Positions 53,391 through 62,972 of a stretch of DNA of 64,000 bases are shown here, one piece after another. How positions within the stretch are numbered: the stretch's first letter is position 1; each line of letters begins with the position of its first letter. Location: the NCBI GenBank assembly GCA_950295325.1, contig OX485806.1:16430001-16494000 (forward strand). The letters are read 5' to 3'. The notes below the pieces were generated by a model. The model was not told the origin of the DNA. It worked only from the letters and a program-made list of their open reading frames with translations, and made no database searches. The position numbers and the translations under genes are program-made. This stretch comes from Polytrichum commune (lineage: Eukaryota > Streptophyta > Polytrichopsida > Polytrichales > Polytrichaceae).

Positions 53391-54290
53391 GATGCCCCTC
53401 CCAACCCGGCCAGTTCCCCCCCGGCTCCCCAGCCAACTGGGTTCGGGGAGGTCATTGCGAGAATGCAAACAGCTGAACTGGAATGCCCGTTAGGCCTCCC
53501 AATGGAAAGGAGGAGTATGGACGACGAGTTTAACAACTTGGCTTCAGATATTGATGTGTGCATGGAACGGTTCATGCAACTACAATCATTTATGACCACT
53601 GCTGTAGATAGATATAAAGGATGCGGCTTGGTTGGAATGGATGCACACATGCTTGGGAGATTGGTGGTATTAAGTGCCGATATAGGGCTCACCATCCCAC
53701 AAGTGGAGGCGCTCCAACAACGTCTCCCAGAGTTGCACTTAATAGAGAACGATATGTGGGAAGCTACGCAAGCAATCGAGCCCCATTTAGATGACTTACT
53801 CCGCCGTGATTCAGAAGACATGTTCAACCATGTCTATGACATCACGGATGAGGACCTCCCAATCACACCATTGTTGGAAGCCTGTCATATTGCCGATCCA
53901 CAGAATGATGGAGACCCAGTGGAACCCACAATGGGGGAGCGTAACATTGATTACGAGTTTTACTACTTAGCATCGCAGATCCATGACGTAACGCGCGAGT
54001 TTATGGGACTACAGAGGACCATGACAACTGCTCTACAGAGATATACGGGCACTCTTTTGCTCGGCGATCGCATACACCGCCTTTGTATGTTGGTGTTAGC
54101 GGCAGAACACATTGGCTTTGACTCTCAACAAAAAGCCTATCTTGGGAGCAAAATACCGGACTTGGCTTACATGGAGAAAGTCACATGGGAGCAATCTCAG
54201 GAAATCAAACCTCACTTGCCAAACATATTTGAGTCCATGGCCAACCAGGACTCCACAATTTGCGAAAGCCAAGGCACAAATGTAGAGTAA
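53391..54290 (+). CDS. Protein of two tandem, diverged helical repeats (about 300 aa)
   Basis: An open frame runs from an acceptor-like CATGTCAG at 53390 (or from ATG 53379) to TAA at 54288-54290. After a Pro-rich start it holds two copies of a domain of about 105-110 residues. Copy 1 has MDDEFNNLASDIDVCMERFM, GRLVVLSADIGL, MWEATQAIEPHLDDLL. Copy 2 has IDYEFYYLASQIHDVTREFM, CMLVLAAEHIGF, TWEQSQEIKPHLPNIF. Both look all-helical. I do not recognise the family. It may be the last exon of the ParB/HAD gene (phase 0 fits) or an independent gene of the same element. Confidence 0.55.
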   Translation, partial: DAPPNPASSPPAPQPTGFGEVIARMQTAELECPLGLPMERRSMDDEFNNLASDIDVCMERFMQLQSFMTTAVDRYKGCGLVGMDAHMLGRLVVLSADIGLTIPQVEALQQRLPELHLIENDMWEATQAIEPHLDDLLRRDSEDMFNHVYDITDEDLPITPLLEACHIADPQNDGDPVEPTMGERNIDYEFYYLASQIHDVTREFMGLQRTMTTALQRYTGTLLLGDRIHRLCMLVLAAEHIGFDSQQKAYLGSKIPDLAYMEKVTWEQSQEIKPHLPNIFESMANQDSTICESQGTNVE

Positions 54291-54803
54291 TTTAAGTTAT
54301 GGCATGTTACAGGCATTTATAGCACAATATTCAATCGAGTGGACGCCTCCTAGCATAGCATTGGTGTTTCAATGAAGAGGATTGTGGGTGCAAACCTCAT
54401 GTTGTGTGACAGTCTATGCAAAAGCCCATTGGAAGCAAAGAGTATTTGTCTCACATGGGCAGGTCCATCCAAAGTGTCCACGAGTTCCCAATGAGTTCCC
54501 CATGAGTTCCCCACATACATCCCAGAAGTCCCAAAATCATCCTAAAGTCCCATAATGTTTAATATCGCGTTCAAAGGGTGTTTGTTGAAAAGTGGCGTGA
54601 CGTAAGATGAAGCATTTCAATGCTCAATTTCTATTTGCACTAAACCCCAATAAACCAATCACCTAAAGATTGCATCCAAATTTGTCAAAATTGCAAAAAA
54701 AAAATAGTAAAAAAAAAGTGAAACAACCGCATGTCTTTTGTTGTAAGTTAATGCTTCTAAATTTAGCATAGTGACGATTTTAATTGCAAATATTCACAAT
54801 CGA
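54291..54803. other. Spacer holding the right inverted-repeat copy
   Basis: Contains the 22-bp inverted repeat (listed separately) and then AT-rich DNA with A runs up to the retroelement. No gene. Confidence 0.5.
54482..54565 (+). repeat. Right copy of the 22-bp inverted repeat with GTTCCC cluster
   Basis: 54544-54565 is the exact reverse complement of 31859-31880. Immediately inside are GAGTTCCCAATGAGTTCCCC and another ATGAGTTCCCC (54482-54513), mirroring the GGGAAC words at the left copy. A second partial match just inside (CCCAAAAT against the left ATTTTGGG, about 54530) suggests that the similarity is longer but diverged. Confidence 0.45.
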
Positions 54804-55978
54804 TTCTCTCTCTCTCTCTCTCTCTCCCTTTCTAGTTCTTGATTTAAACCAAGTGTTAGCTCTAGGACCATGAACCCTCATTTTATACACCTTGCAAATA
54901 CTTCATTTTTTGTTATAAATATAATAATAAAAAAGAAGGACGATGAGTCATGAAATATATCTTATATACACATGGAAAGCAAATGTAATTACCATGTGAA
55001 TTAAGTTTTCATGAATATGGATGAATGGAACAAAGTAACCAGGGCTAAGGACGTGAAGCACGTTTTTAACCCATGGTGAACTTAGGGTTGGCAGAACTTA
55101 CCACGGGTAAGATCTTCAATATAAACCCTCAAACCCTAAAGGAGGCTCTTTTTTACCATTCACACAAGAGCTTGGTGCGATAACTTAGCACACACTTACT
55201 GGGATACTAGATACGTGTGTTAAGGAGAGGATACTAGAGCTATTCACCAAGCGGAGTATTCTACTTGTGGTGATACACTCATGGCTAAGGAACAGGTTTG
55301 AACACCCATTTGACATTGTGTAATGAGTGTTACCATTTGAAGTACTATTATGCATTTGATGTAAGTTTTATGTGTGCGACATGGATAACAACTGGGTTCT
55401 GCTGCTATTTACCTCGTGTACGTAACTAATCCTCAATTATTTGTTGGTTGGTTGCATGGGCACAGGTGAGGCAGACCCTTCACACTCTCAATACAATGAT
55501 GTATTGTGACTATGACATATTATGCATTTCTTTTGGCTAAGACTACTAGGCATATACCCTGGTATGTATTCCATATGTATAGTAGGTAGGTTACTTATAT
55601 GTTGGAGCAAGGCATGAGGATAGGTGATTAAATCTACCAAGGTATGGAATAGTCAGCCACAGTTTGTTATCAGTACATATGAACAATATATGAATACTGA
55701 AACCCTAAGTATAATACAAATACTTATGAGGCACAGTATGACATGAAATAGCATGTTTATGTTGATTACATACAATTAGACATGGATACAAACACTATGC
55801 ATTGTGCATTGTTAGCATTAAGGTAATGTATAGGAAAGGTATGGTTTGAAAGACTGAGTGGTAAGAGGGTTCCCACCCACCCACCCTTGCAAAGCAGTGA
55901 GGAAGATGTTGAAGGATTAAGCCTCTGAAAAGAGGAAGTTCAAGCTTTGCATAAAGCATTGAAAAGTCAGCTCTCTCT
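54804..55978 (+). repeat. Left terminal direct repeat
   Basis: Starts in (CT)n followed by CCCTTTCTAGTTCTTG and ends GAAAAGTCAG-CTCTCTCT. Every 60-base line from 54841 to 55920 matches the line 5280 bases further on, with no difference seen. Contains ACCCTCAAACCCTAAAGGAG, and TATA-like and AATAAA-like words, but I cannot place a promoter or poly(A) site. Confidence 0.93.
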
Positions 55979-56112
55979 GGATTATCCTTTAGTGGTGTGG
56001 AAACCACTACTTAGTCCTTCACATTCTTCTAAAATTGCTTTACATTTTCTGTGAATGACTAACATCGCAGAACAATAGCAAGGGACCAGCATGGAACAGC
56101 GAACTTGTAGCT

Positions 56113-57639
56113 ATGGGGTACGGCCCACCGCTACCAGCGCCCATCCCTGCGGTGCAAACTACACTATCGGCCATAGACCTTCCGGAGTTACACAAGTTTA
56201 TCCAGGAAAGTGACAACACATCGCTTGCAAACTGCGAGGAAGAAGGTGGGCATACACCGCTTCTACTCGATTCTCTTGATCTAGCACTATGGACGTCCCT
56301 GTTTGTCACTGCAACCACAGACCCTGAAAAGACATTGGCCAACATCAAGTCTGCACAAACCAGACTTAGTGACCTGCTAATACAGGACGAACTGGAAACC
56401 ACCAAATACATAGGAGTATGCTCGATGATAGAGGAGACACTCAAATTGGCGAACAACGACGCATTGGAAGCTAATTCGTCCCACGCCATGGTAGTAACAG
56501 TCGGGGAGGACACTGGTGCTAACATCCTAGTTCACCCTTTGCTGGCGAAGCTTAAGATCTCCTCCATGGAGATGTCTGCGCTTGAGGATTTCACCGAAGA
56601 CATCAGCTCGTCGCAGGCGGAGAAAGAAAAGCACACAATGGTCAATACCAAGGGACCATTGGTACCGGTAAAACCGCCACGCTGTGTCGAATTGCTGGTG
56701 GCAGACCAGCAACATCGCATGTGGGCGATCGGCAACACAAACCTGCTCGCACCCATATCGATACTGATGTGGAAGACGTGGGCTGGTCTCTCGGATTTGG
56801 ATGTGGAACAATGCACGAAACATGCACTCAATAACATCGGTGTACTAAGGGCACCAGTGGATCTACTACCTGCCTTCTCACTCAATATGTTCGAGCATTC
56901 AAAATGCACGACCACAGAGGTGAAGCTGCATACTAAACAGGATCTACCCACAGGCTATAACAGAAAGGAGTCTCACTTAGCAGAGCTCTGGAATGTGCAA
57001 CGCCCCTACATGAGATGCTTATGCAATCCCAGGGCCGTCAGTGGGTGTAAGGGATCTATAATCTGGTTTGACCATGCCATTTGGACAATGGTCAACAAAC
57101 TGGATATGTTTTTTCCAAATCAACCCACTAACAACACTAGGTTTGCTGCATTCATGCTATGGCTTAGCAGTGCAGCAAAGATTGCAGTGAGGGCTGCAAT
57201 CGTGTTTCACATTGGGAGAGAATACATGGTGATGGCTGCCACACAGCTTGCTGAAAACTCCACTCAAAAGCTACTACCAGATCTGAACGATGCTCCACTT
57301 GCAATCAAGATTGAGAGACTCCTAAAAGGGCCGAAGTTCTCCTTACTACACCCTGGTTCACCTAGCCCTGCACCATCGCCGTTCAAGAAACAGCGTTTGA
57401 ATCTAAACACACCACCTTCACAGCAAGGTGTGCAAGGAGGGCGAAGACGACCCACAGGAGGTCGCGGGTATACTCCCCGTGGAGGTAGATTTCGGGGACG
57501 CGGCAGTGGCCATAGCCCCCAGCCTCAAGAGTGCTTCCACAATACGCCACCCAGCCAAGCCAGGGTAGCGAACGCCGGAAATACACAGCATACAGGTGGC
57601 CATTCCCCGCTTAAGGGGAAGGTTCTACTGTGGGAGTGA
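56113..57639 (+). CDS. Gag-like ORF1 with RG-rich C-terminus, 508 aa
   Basis: The first ORF of the retroelement, likely a nucleic-acid-binding structural protein. No named domain is visible. The middle (about 200-400) is a folded-looking region with conserved-looking Trp (WNVQRPYMRCLCNP, WFDHAIWTMVNKLD, FAAFMLWLSSAAKIAVRAA). The tail (about 445-475) is RG-rich (GGRRRPTGGRGYTPRGGRFR), as in RNA-binding proteins and in retroelement Gags without zinc knuckles; there is no CCHC knuckle. The frame is also open upstream to an acceptor-like CATCGCAG at about 56071, so a spliced start is possible. It ends about 90 bases before the RT frame begins, and a GTGAGT donor overlaps its last codons. Confidence 0.65.
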   Translation: MGYGPPLPAPIPAVQTTLSAIDLPELHKFIQESDNTSLANCEEEGGHTPLLLDSLDLALWTSLFVTATTDPEKTLANIKSAQTRLSDLLIQDELETTKYIGVCSMIEETLKLANNDALEANSSHAMVVTVGEDTGANILVHPLLAKLKISSMEMSALEDFTEDISSSQAEKEKHTMVNTKGPLVPVKPPRCVELLVADQQHRMWAIGNTNLLAPISILMWKTWAGLSDLDVEQCTKHALNNIGVLRAPVDLLPAFSLNMFEHSKCTTTEVKLHTKQDLPTGYNRKESHLAELWNVQRPYMRCLCNPRAVSGCKGSIIWFDHAIWTMVNKLDMFFPNQPTNNTRFAAFMLWLSSAAKIAVRAAIVFHIGREYMVMAATQLAENSTQKLLPDLNDAPLAIKIERLLKGPKFSLLHPGSPSPAPSPFKKQRLNLNTPPSQQGVQGGRRRPTGGRGYTPRGGRFRGRGSGHSPQPQECFHNTPPSQARVANAGNTQHTGGHSPLKGKVLLWE

Positions 57640-57731
57640 GTATTAGTGAAGCTGGGTTCTATTTAAGTAAGTTTTGACTAGCTTTTAGGATTCATCCTAA
57701 CAGCCACTTCCTCACAATTTTGAACTTACAG

Positions 57732-59877
57732 ATACAGGTCGAACTTTACGCCACAACACACTTGGCCGTTGCTATGTAGCACGTGACAAGAACACGGATA
57801 GAACCGGGATAGTACATGTAAACTACTGTAGTAGAGCACTTGAATGGGTGAATATGAAGCAATTATTCTCCGAAGTGTTCACTCATTTTTCAGTACCTCA
57901 TTTTATACCTCTGTTGCTTAACATTATGTTCGCATGGAATTTTTTACCTAATGTCTCCAGATTTTGCTACAAACCTGCTCTAGTGTTCAAAGATTTCAAT
58001 GTGAGTTATCTCATGAATGATTCACATGAGTGTATTTGTAACAGTTCTAAGAGACTGATACAATTTCTAGACCCGGATACTATGAATGAAAACAATAATG
58101 ATCCAAGGGCACATGTGCGCACTATGGATACAAAAATAATCCACCACCATGGATTAAGGGAAGCAATAACCTTAGGGTTAAATCATATACCACTAAGAAA
58201 TACTAACGTACGTGAGGCGGTCCAAGTGGTAGTGGATACTTTTGGACAGGTTTGTCAACTTTTGAAAGCGGACGAATACCTTAACGTGGAACTTGCATCT
58301 ATGATGGTTCGTACGATGTCAAGAGACAAGTTATTATCAGCCATGAAGGAAAATCTATTTGGTTTCAGGTATTCCAAACCATACATTTTTCTGACAAGGC
58401 AGTGGATAATGAATTGTCTTGGCTATTGAAGCATGTATTCATATCGGGACTAGATAAAGCGTCTAGTAATGCATGTTTCATATGTATATGTCACATAAGA
58501 CACCAAGCATTACTTAGACTCAATAGTCTTGACTTTGAACCATGTAAGCATAATAACTTATGGGACTCTATAGAGAATGTTATGGACAAGATTAAGAAGG
58601 AATTGAAATCCATCTTACCGGAACTACCCATATATGAGGAAGAACTTCCCTATATTATGGCAATATACAAATTCCACAAAAAGAAATATAGATGGATTTC
58701 CAATGCGTTTGGAACAATCTATGTAAATATTGCCACACTCCTTACCATTTCAACTATGGCATTACTTGAAGAGGTCAAGGAATGGGCAAATACCACGGTT
58801 AAAGGATATACTAACTTCCTTGGTATAGATACATCAATCTATTGGATCATTGATTCAATTACAGATTTCACCCTGAATATTCCTGATATGATCAACAACA
58901 TATATGTTGCTGATATAACCAGATGCTTTGAGTCTATCCCAATTTCGGGTAAAGATACACTTTATGATGCTATGGAGTTTATAACTCACATTGGTATAAC
59001 CAATATGAGACGAAAACATCCTAGATCGGAACAATTCCTTTGGGTCAAAACTAATGACAAAGGAATTACTACTAAAGCGGTATGGGCATCTACATGCCCT
59101 AGACATGGTGAATGGTTCCCAATACCAATCACTAAGTTCTTGCAAATCCATAAATGGTTGACTACAAACTGTTATGTACGACTGGGTGACCAAGTATGGA
59201 AACAAGTACTTGGCATACCTATGGGATTTTCATGCTCACCACTTTGGTGCAACTTATATCTCTTATCATACGAGATAAGATTCATCCAAAGATTGGCAAG
59301 ACTTGGACAAATTGAACTCATGTCCAAATTCAAGTATGCGTTTCGGTATATTGATGATTTATGTTGGCTTAATGTAGGGGAGGCTAACCTATTCCTCGAT
59401 CCTACACAACCCAGACACATGGATAATCCGTTTTGGATTTACCCATTGGATATTATTGAAATCAAAACCGAGGTCTCTCAGTTTTCTGAAAACCATCCAC
59501 AGTCTGGCATCAAGGCACATTTCATGAATGTCCTCATTACCGTTACAAATGAGAATTTTGGTATGTTCACCATGCAGAAGTTCGATAAACGACGTGAACT
59601 ACCCTTTAGATACTCGCAGTTTATAAAATTCAAATCGAACAGACCAGTTAAGCAGACTTACAATGTGGTAATTTCCCAAACGGTACCCATACTGTACCTG
59701 TCAAACAACCCTGGCGTAGCTATGCAAGAGATACAGGCTCTGTTCAATGTACTCTCAGCTAATGGCTTTCGCAGTACTAAACTACAACAAATCGTGATAA
59801 AGTTCCTGACTAGCAACCATTTTCCTGCCTTGAGGTTTGATAAGGACCATCTTCTGCAACTGCTGCAAGGTATGTAA
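57732..59877 (+). CDS. Penelope-like reverse transcriptase, one frame break
   Basis: The frame is open from about 57732 (a good acceptor, AACTTACAG, precedes it) through 58429 and contains DTGRTLRHNTLGRCYVARDK and HVRTMDTKIIHHHGLREAIT. At about 58350-58370 the sense continues in the -1 frame (SDKAVDNELSWLL, GLDKASSNACFIC, HKKKYRWISNAFG) to the TAA at 59875. RT signatures: VADITRCFESIP (motif A), IPMGFSCSPLWCNLYL (motif B), YAFRYIDDLCWLN (motif C, YIDD intact), IKAHFMNVLI and KFDKRRELPFRYSQFIKF. The order and the region after YIDD suit PLE-type reverse transcriptases. No GIY-YIG domain follows. The shift could be a sequencing or replication error, a mutation, or programmed frameshifting. Confidence 0.75.
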
Positions 59878-60069
59878 CTACCTCTACTATTTACAGTATT
59901 TCATAAAGGGAGTATTCACAGTTGTATACTACAAATTGACATATACAATTCTCACGAGAGTTAGGGAGAAAATAAATAGGGGGACTGGTATGCATACCGT
60001 GAGTGGATGCATAACCAGCATCCATTCCTAAATAATACGAGATATGACCTACCAGGGGTATGGTGGAGG

Positions 60070-60071
<2 letters not shown>

Positions 60072-60109
<38 letters not shown>

Positions 60110-61248
60110 TTCTAGTTCTTGATTTAAACCAAGTGTTAGCTCTAGGACCATGAACCCTCATTTTATACACCTTGCAAATACTTCATTTTTTGTTATAAAT
60201 ATAATAATAAAAAAGAAGGACGATGAGTCATGAAATATATCTTATATACACATGGAAAGCAAATGTAATTACCATGTGAATTAAGTTTTCATGAATATGG
60301 ATGAATGGAACAAAGTAACCAGGGCTAAGGACGTGAAGCACGTTTTTAACCCATGGTGAACTTAGGGTTGGCAGAACTTACCACGGGTAAGATCTTCAAT
60401 ATAAACCCTCAAACCCTAAAGGAGGCTCTTTTTTACCATTCACACAAGAGCTTGGTGCGATAACTTAGCACACACTTACTGGGATACTAGATACGTGTGT
60501 TAAGGAGAGGATACTAGAGCTATTCACCAAGCGGAGTATTCTACTTGTGGTGATACACTCATGGCTAAGGAACAGGTTTGAACACCCATTTGACATTGTG
60601 TAATGAGTGTTACCATTTGAAGTACTATTATGCATTTGATGTAAGTTTTATGTGTGCGACATGGATAACAACTGGGTTCTGCTGCTATTTACCTCGTGTA
60701 CGTAACTAATCCTCAATTATTTGTTGGTTGGTTGCATGGGCACAGGTGAGGCAGACCCTTCACACTCTCAATACAATGATGTATTGTGACTATGACATAT
60801 TATGCATTTCTTTTGGCTAAGACTACTAGGCATATACCCTGGTATGTATTCCATATGTATAGTAGGTAGGTTACTTATATGTTGGAGCAAGGCATGAGGA
60901 TAGGTGATTAAATCTACCAAGGTATGGAATAGTCAGCCACAGTTTGTTATCAGTACATATGAACAATATATGAATACTGAAACCCTAAGTATAATACAAA
61001 TACTTATGAGGCACAGTATGACATGAAATAGCATGTTTATGTTGATTACATACAATTAGACATGGATACAAACACTATGCATTGTGCATTGTTAGCATTA
61101 AGGTAATGTATAGGAAAGGTATGGTTTGAAAGACTGAGTGGTAAGAGGGTTCCCACCCACCCACCCTTGCAAAGCAGTGAGGAAGATGTTGAAGGATTAA
61201 GCCTCTGAAAAGAGGAAGTTCAAGCTTTGCATAAAGCATTGAAAAGTC

Positions 61249-61258
<10 letters not shown>
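60072..61258 (+). repeat. Right terminal direct repeat
   Basis: Same sequence as 54804-55978 at an offset of 5280. Its leading CT run is longer (about 19 units against about 12), and its end runs straight into a long CT and then TA microsatellite. Confidence 0.93.
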
Positions 61259-61302
<44 letters not shown>

Positions 61303-61320
61303 TTGTGTGTGTGAGAGAGA
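61251..61320. repeat. (CT)n-(TA)n-(GT)n compound microsatellite
   Basis: About 15 CT units, then about 9 TA units, then TTTGTGTGTGTGAGAGAGA. It marks the right boundary of the retroelement and may be its insertion target. Confidence 0.95.
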
Positions 61321-62279
61321 CATGACTAAAAATTTAAGTATGTTATGAAGTTTTATATTTATTTTTTTCACATGCTTTATTGTATGTATATCCTATTCAA
61401 CTCTTCAGAGGGATAAAAATATTCCGGTACGAGTTAGTGTTTTCTAAGAATGTTTTTCAAAGATGAAGTTATCAACAACATAACTTCATTTTTCTTGTCT
61501 CCAAAGTTCAATTGGGATCTTTTGGACATTTCAAGGTTGTCCATTGGGCACCAATCTTAGGACTCATTGTTTGGAATAACTTATAGTTATGACATAGAAT
61601 TTTATTTATTAGTAACATCTATGCTTTTCCTTAGTTTTGCATCAAATTTTTAAATGTTTATTGACAATATTATCTTACGAAACAATGATAGGATTAGCAT
61701 GAGTAAGTCACTTGCATTCGTGCAGGTGTGACACATGTAGTTGTTGAGATTGGAAGGCAATAATACGTATACCAATTTGACATGTTTATGTGGATTATCA
61801 TTTGGAGTTACATGCTGCCCCAAATCTCTGTTGAGAGTATTATTTCTCATTCCCGCATCATAAACAATTGCACTTAATATCTAGTTTAGAGTGGCATTAG
61901 AATTGATGTGCCATTTTGATAAGAGTGGTATTGGTGACTTATCATCATTCAACATCAAGTGTTGTATGACACCCTCTCTAGTTGTCACCAGATATTTTTC
62001 CAAGACAATTAAAGTGATTGATGAATAGAATAGAATCGTGAGCCACACTATATCAATTCTCTAAACATAGTATACACGTCAAATAATTCAACATTACATA
62101 CTTGGTAATACGAATATTCTCAATATAAAGTTACAACAACATGTAGCTCCAAATCGTGGTCCACACTAATAGGGCAAGTTGGTGTAGCTCACTCCAAAAT
62201 GACGTACTCTTAGTAAATTATGATCACAATAAAGTTTTCTAAAAAGTTCGTCAAAGAGGGTCGTAACATTAGTCATACC

Positions 62280-62401
62280 CATAACAATGTTTTGTGGGAC
62301 TAACAATATTCTACAAAATATCCCCATACATGTTCTCCACATTCACATTGAATGTGGGAATATTTCGGGGAATATTGTCAGTCCCATTGAACAATGTTAT
62401 G
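62280..62401. mobile_element. 122-bp foldback (MITE-like) element
   Basis: The left arm starts CATAACAATGTTTTGTGGGA and runs to CAATATTC; the right arm GAATATTGTCAGTCCCATTG...AATGTTATG is its reverse complement with about five mismatches over 32 bases. The loop itself has a small hairpin (TTCACATTGAATGTGGGAA). Size and arms fit a MITE or solo hairpin element. Confidence 0.65.
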
Positions 62402-62439
62402 GCTTTGAATAATGTTATGGTAAAAACCGTGGGTTTGAT

Positions 62440-62760
62440 CTTTCTTTGAGAGAACTTTCTATTAAGAGCTCATTAGCTTGTGGTGTATCAAAAAGTATTT
62501 TGAAAGTTGGGTGAAACCTTTGGGCCCCCTGTTTTCCACCTCTCATTTTGAGAGAATTTTAGGATCTAAAGTAGGGTATGCACATGGGACATGCTATCCT
62601 AAATCTCAAATCAGCCTATGCAAGACTAGCTTGGCCCACTCATCCTAGTAGGACAAGCCAGAAAGCCGGTTTTAATAGCCCGACACCACTTTTGTGTATG
62701 GTAATTGAAGTATTAAGAAAATTTGGGTGACTTTGTATTAATTCTCATAAACTCAAGGTT
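62440..62760 (+). repeat. Second copy of the 18800-19150 repeat
   Basis: Shares CAGCCTATGCAAG, TAGCTTGGC, CATCCTAGTAGGACAAGC against GATCCTAGTGTGACGAGC, and TATGGTAATTGAAG against CATGGTAATTTAAA, in the same order. Confidence 0.55.
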
Positions 62761-62865
62761 TGGAACCAAACCCCATGCTTTCATTTGTTGTACTTTACAA
62801 CTAAATTCTTTATCGCCAATTTTTTGTAATTATTTTTTCCCCAAAATGAAGTCAGTGGTGGTGAG

Positions 62866-62972
62866 GGCTTATGGTTAGTTTCCATGTAGACTACTTGCCC
62901 ACTAGATTCTAGTGGAAATGTAGATTCCACTAGGTGAGCGAGTGGCCTACATGAAAACTAACCCTTAGCTTG
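62866..62972. mobile_element. About 105-bp foldback element
   Basis: GCTTATGGTTAGTTTCCATG at the left pairs with CATGAAAACTAACCCTTAGC at the right, with arms of about 40 bases and several mismatches; the centre holds a second hairpin (CCACTAGATTCTAGTGG). Probably a miniature inverted-repeat element. Confidence 0.6.

Larger units (their letters stand above)
54804..61282 (+). mobile_element. Penelope-like retroelement with long direct terminal repeats
   Basis: Two direct repeats of about 1.17 kb, 5280 bases apart, flank a Gag-like ORF and a reverse transcriptase ORF on the + strand. Both repeats begin and end in CT microsatellite. The reverse transcriptase has the YIDD box and a PLE-like C-terminal region. 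I see no integrase, aspartic protease, RNase H, tyrosine recombinase or GIY-YIG endonuclease anywhere inside. A structure of repeat-ORFs-repeat fits either one element with LTR-like ends or the partial tandem (pLTR) form known for Penelope-like elements. Repeats that appear identical by line-by-line reading imply a recent insertion. Confidence 0.75.

Noticed and set aside
53387-53827. Minus-strand ORF of 146 aa
   Set aside because: Antisense to the tandem helical-repeat ORF, which shows internal duplication at the protein level.
56040-56525. Minus-strand ORF of 161 aa
   Set aside because: Lies antisense to the intact Gag-like ORF1 and shows no domain; it is a shadow frame.
54804-61282. Classification as a standard Gypsy or Copia LTR retrotransposon
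   Set aside because: No protease, RNase H or integrase motifs; the RT region around YIDD and downstream is PLE-like; the ends are CT microsatellite, not TG...CA.
61075-61371. Minus-strand ORF of 98 aa in the right terminal repeat
   Set aside because: Starts outside the element and reads through microsatellite (a run of alternating E and R); it duplicates a frame in the left repeat with no coding evidence.
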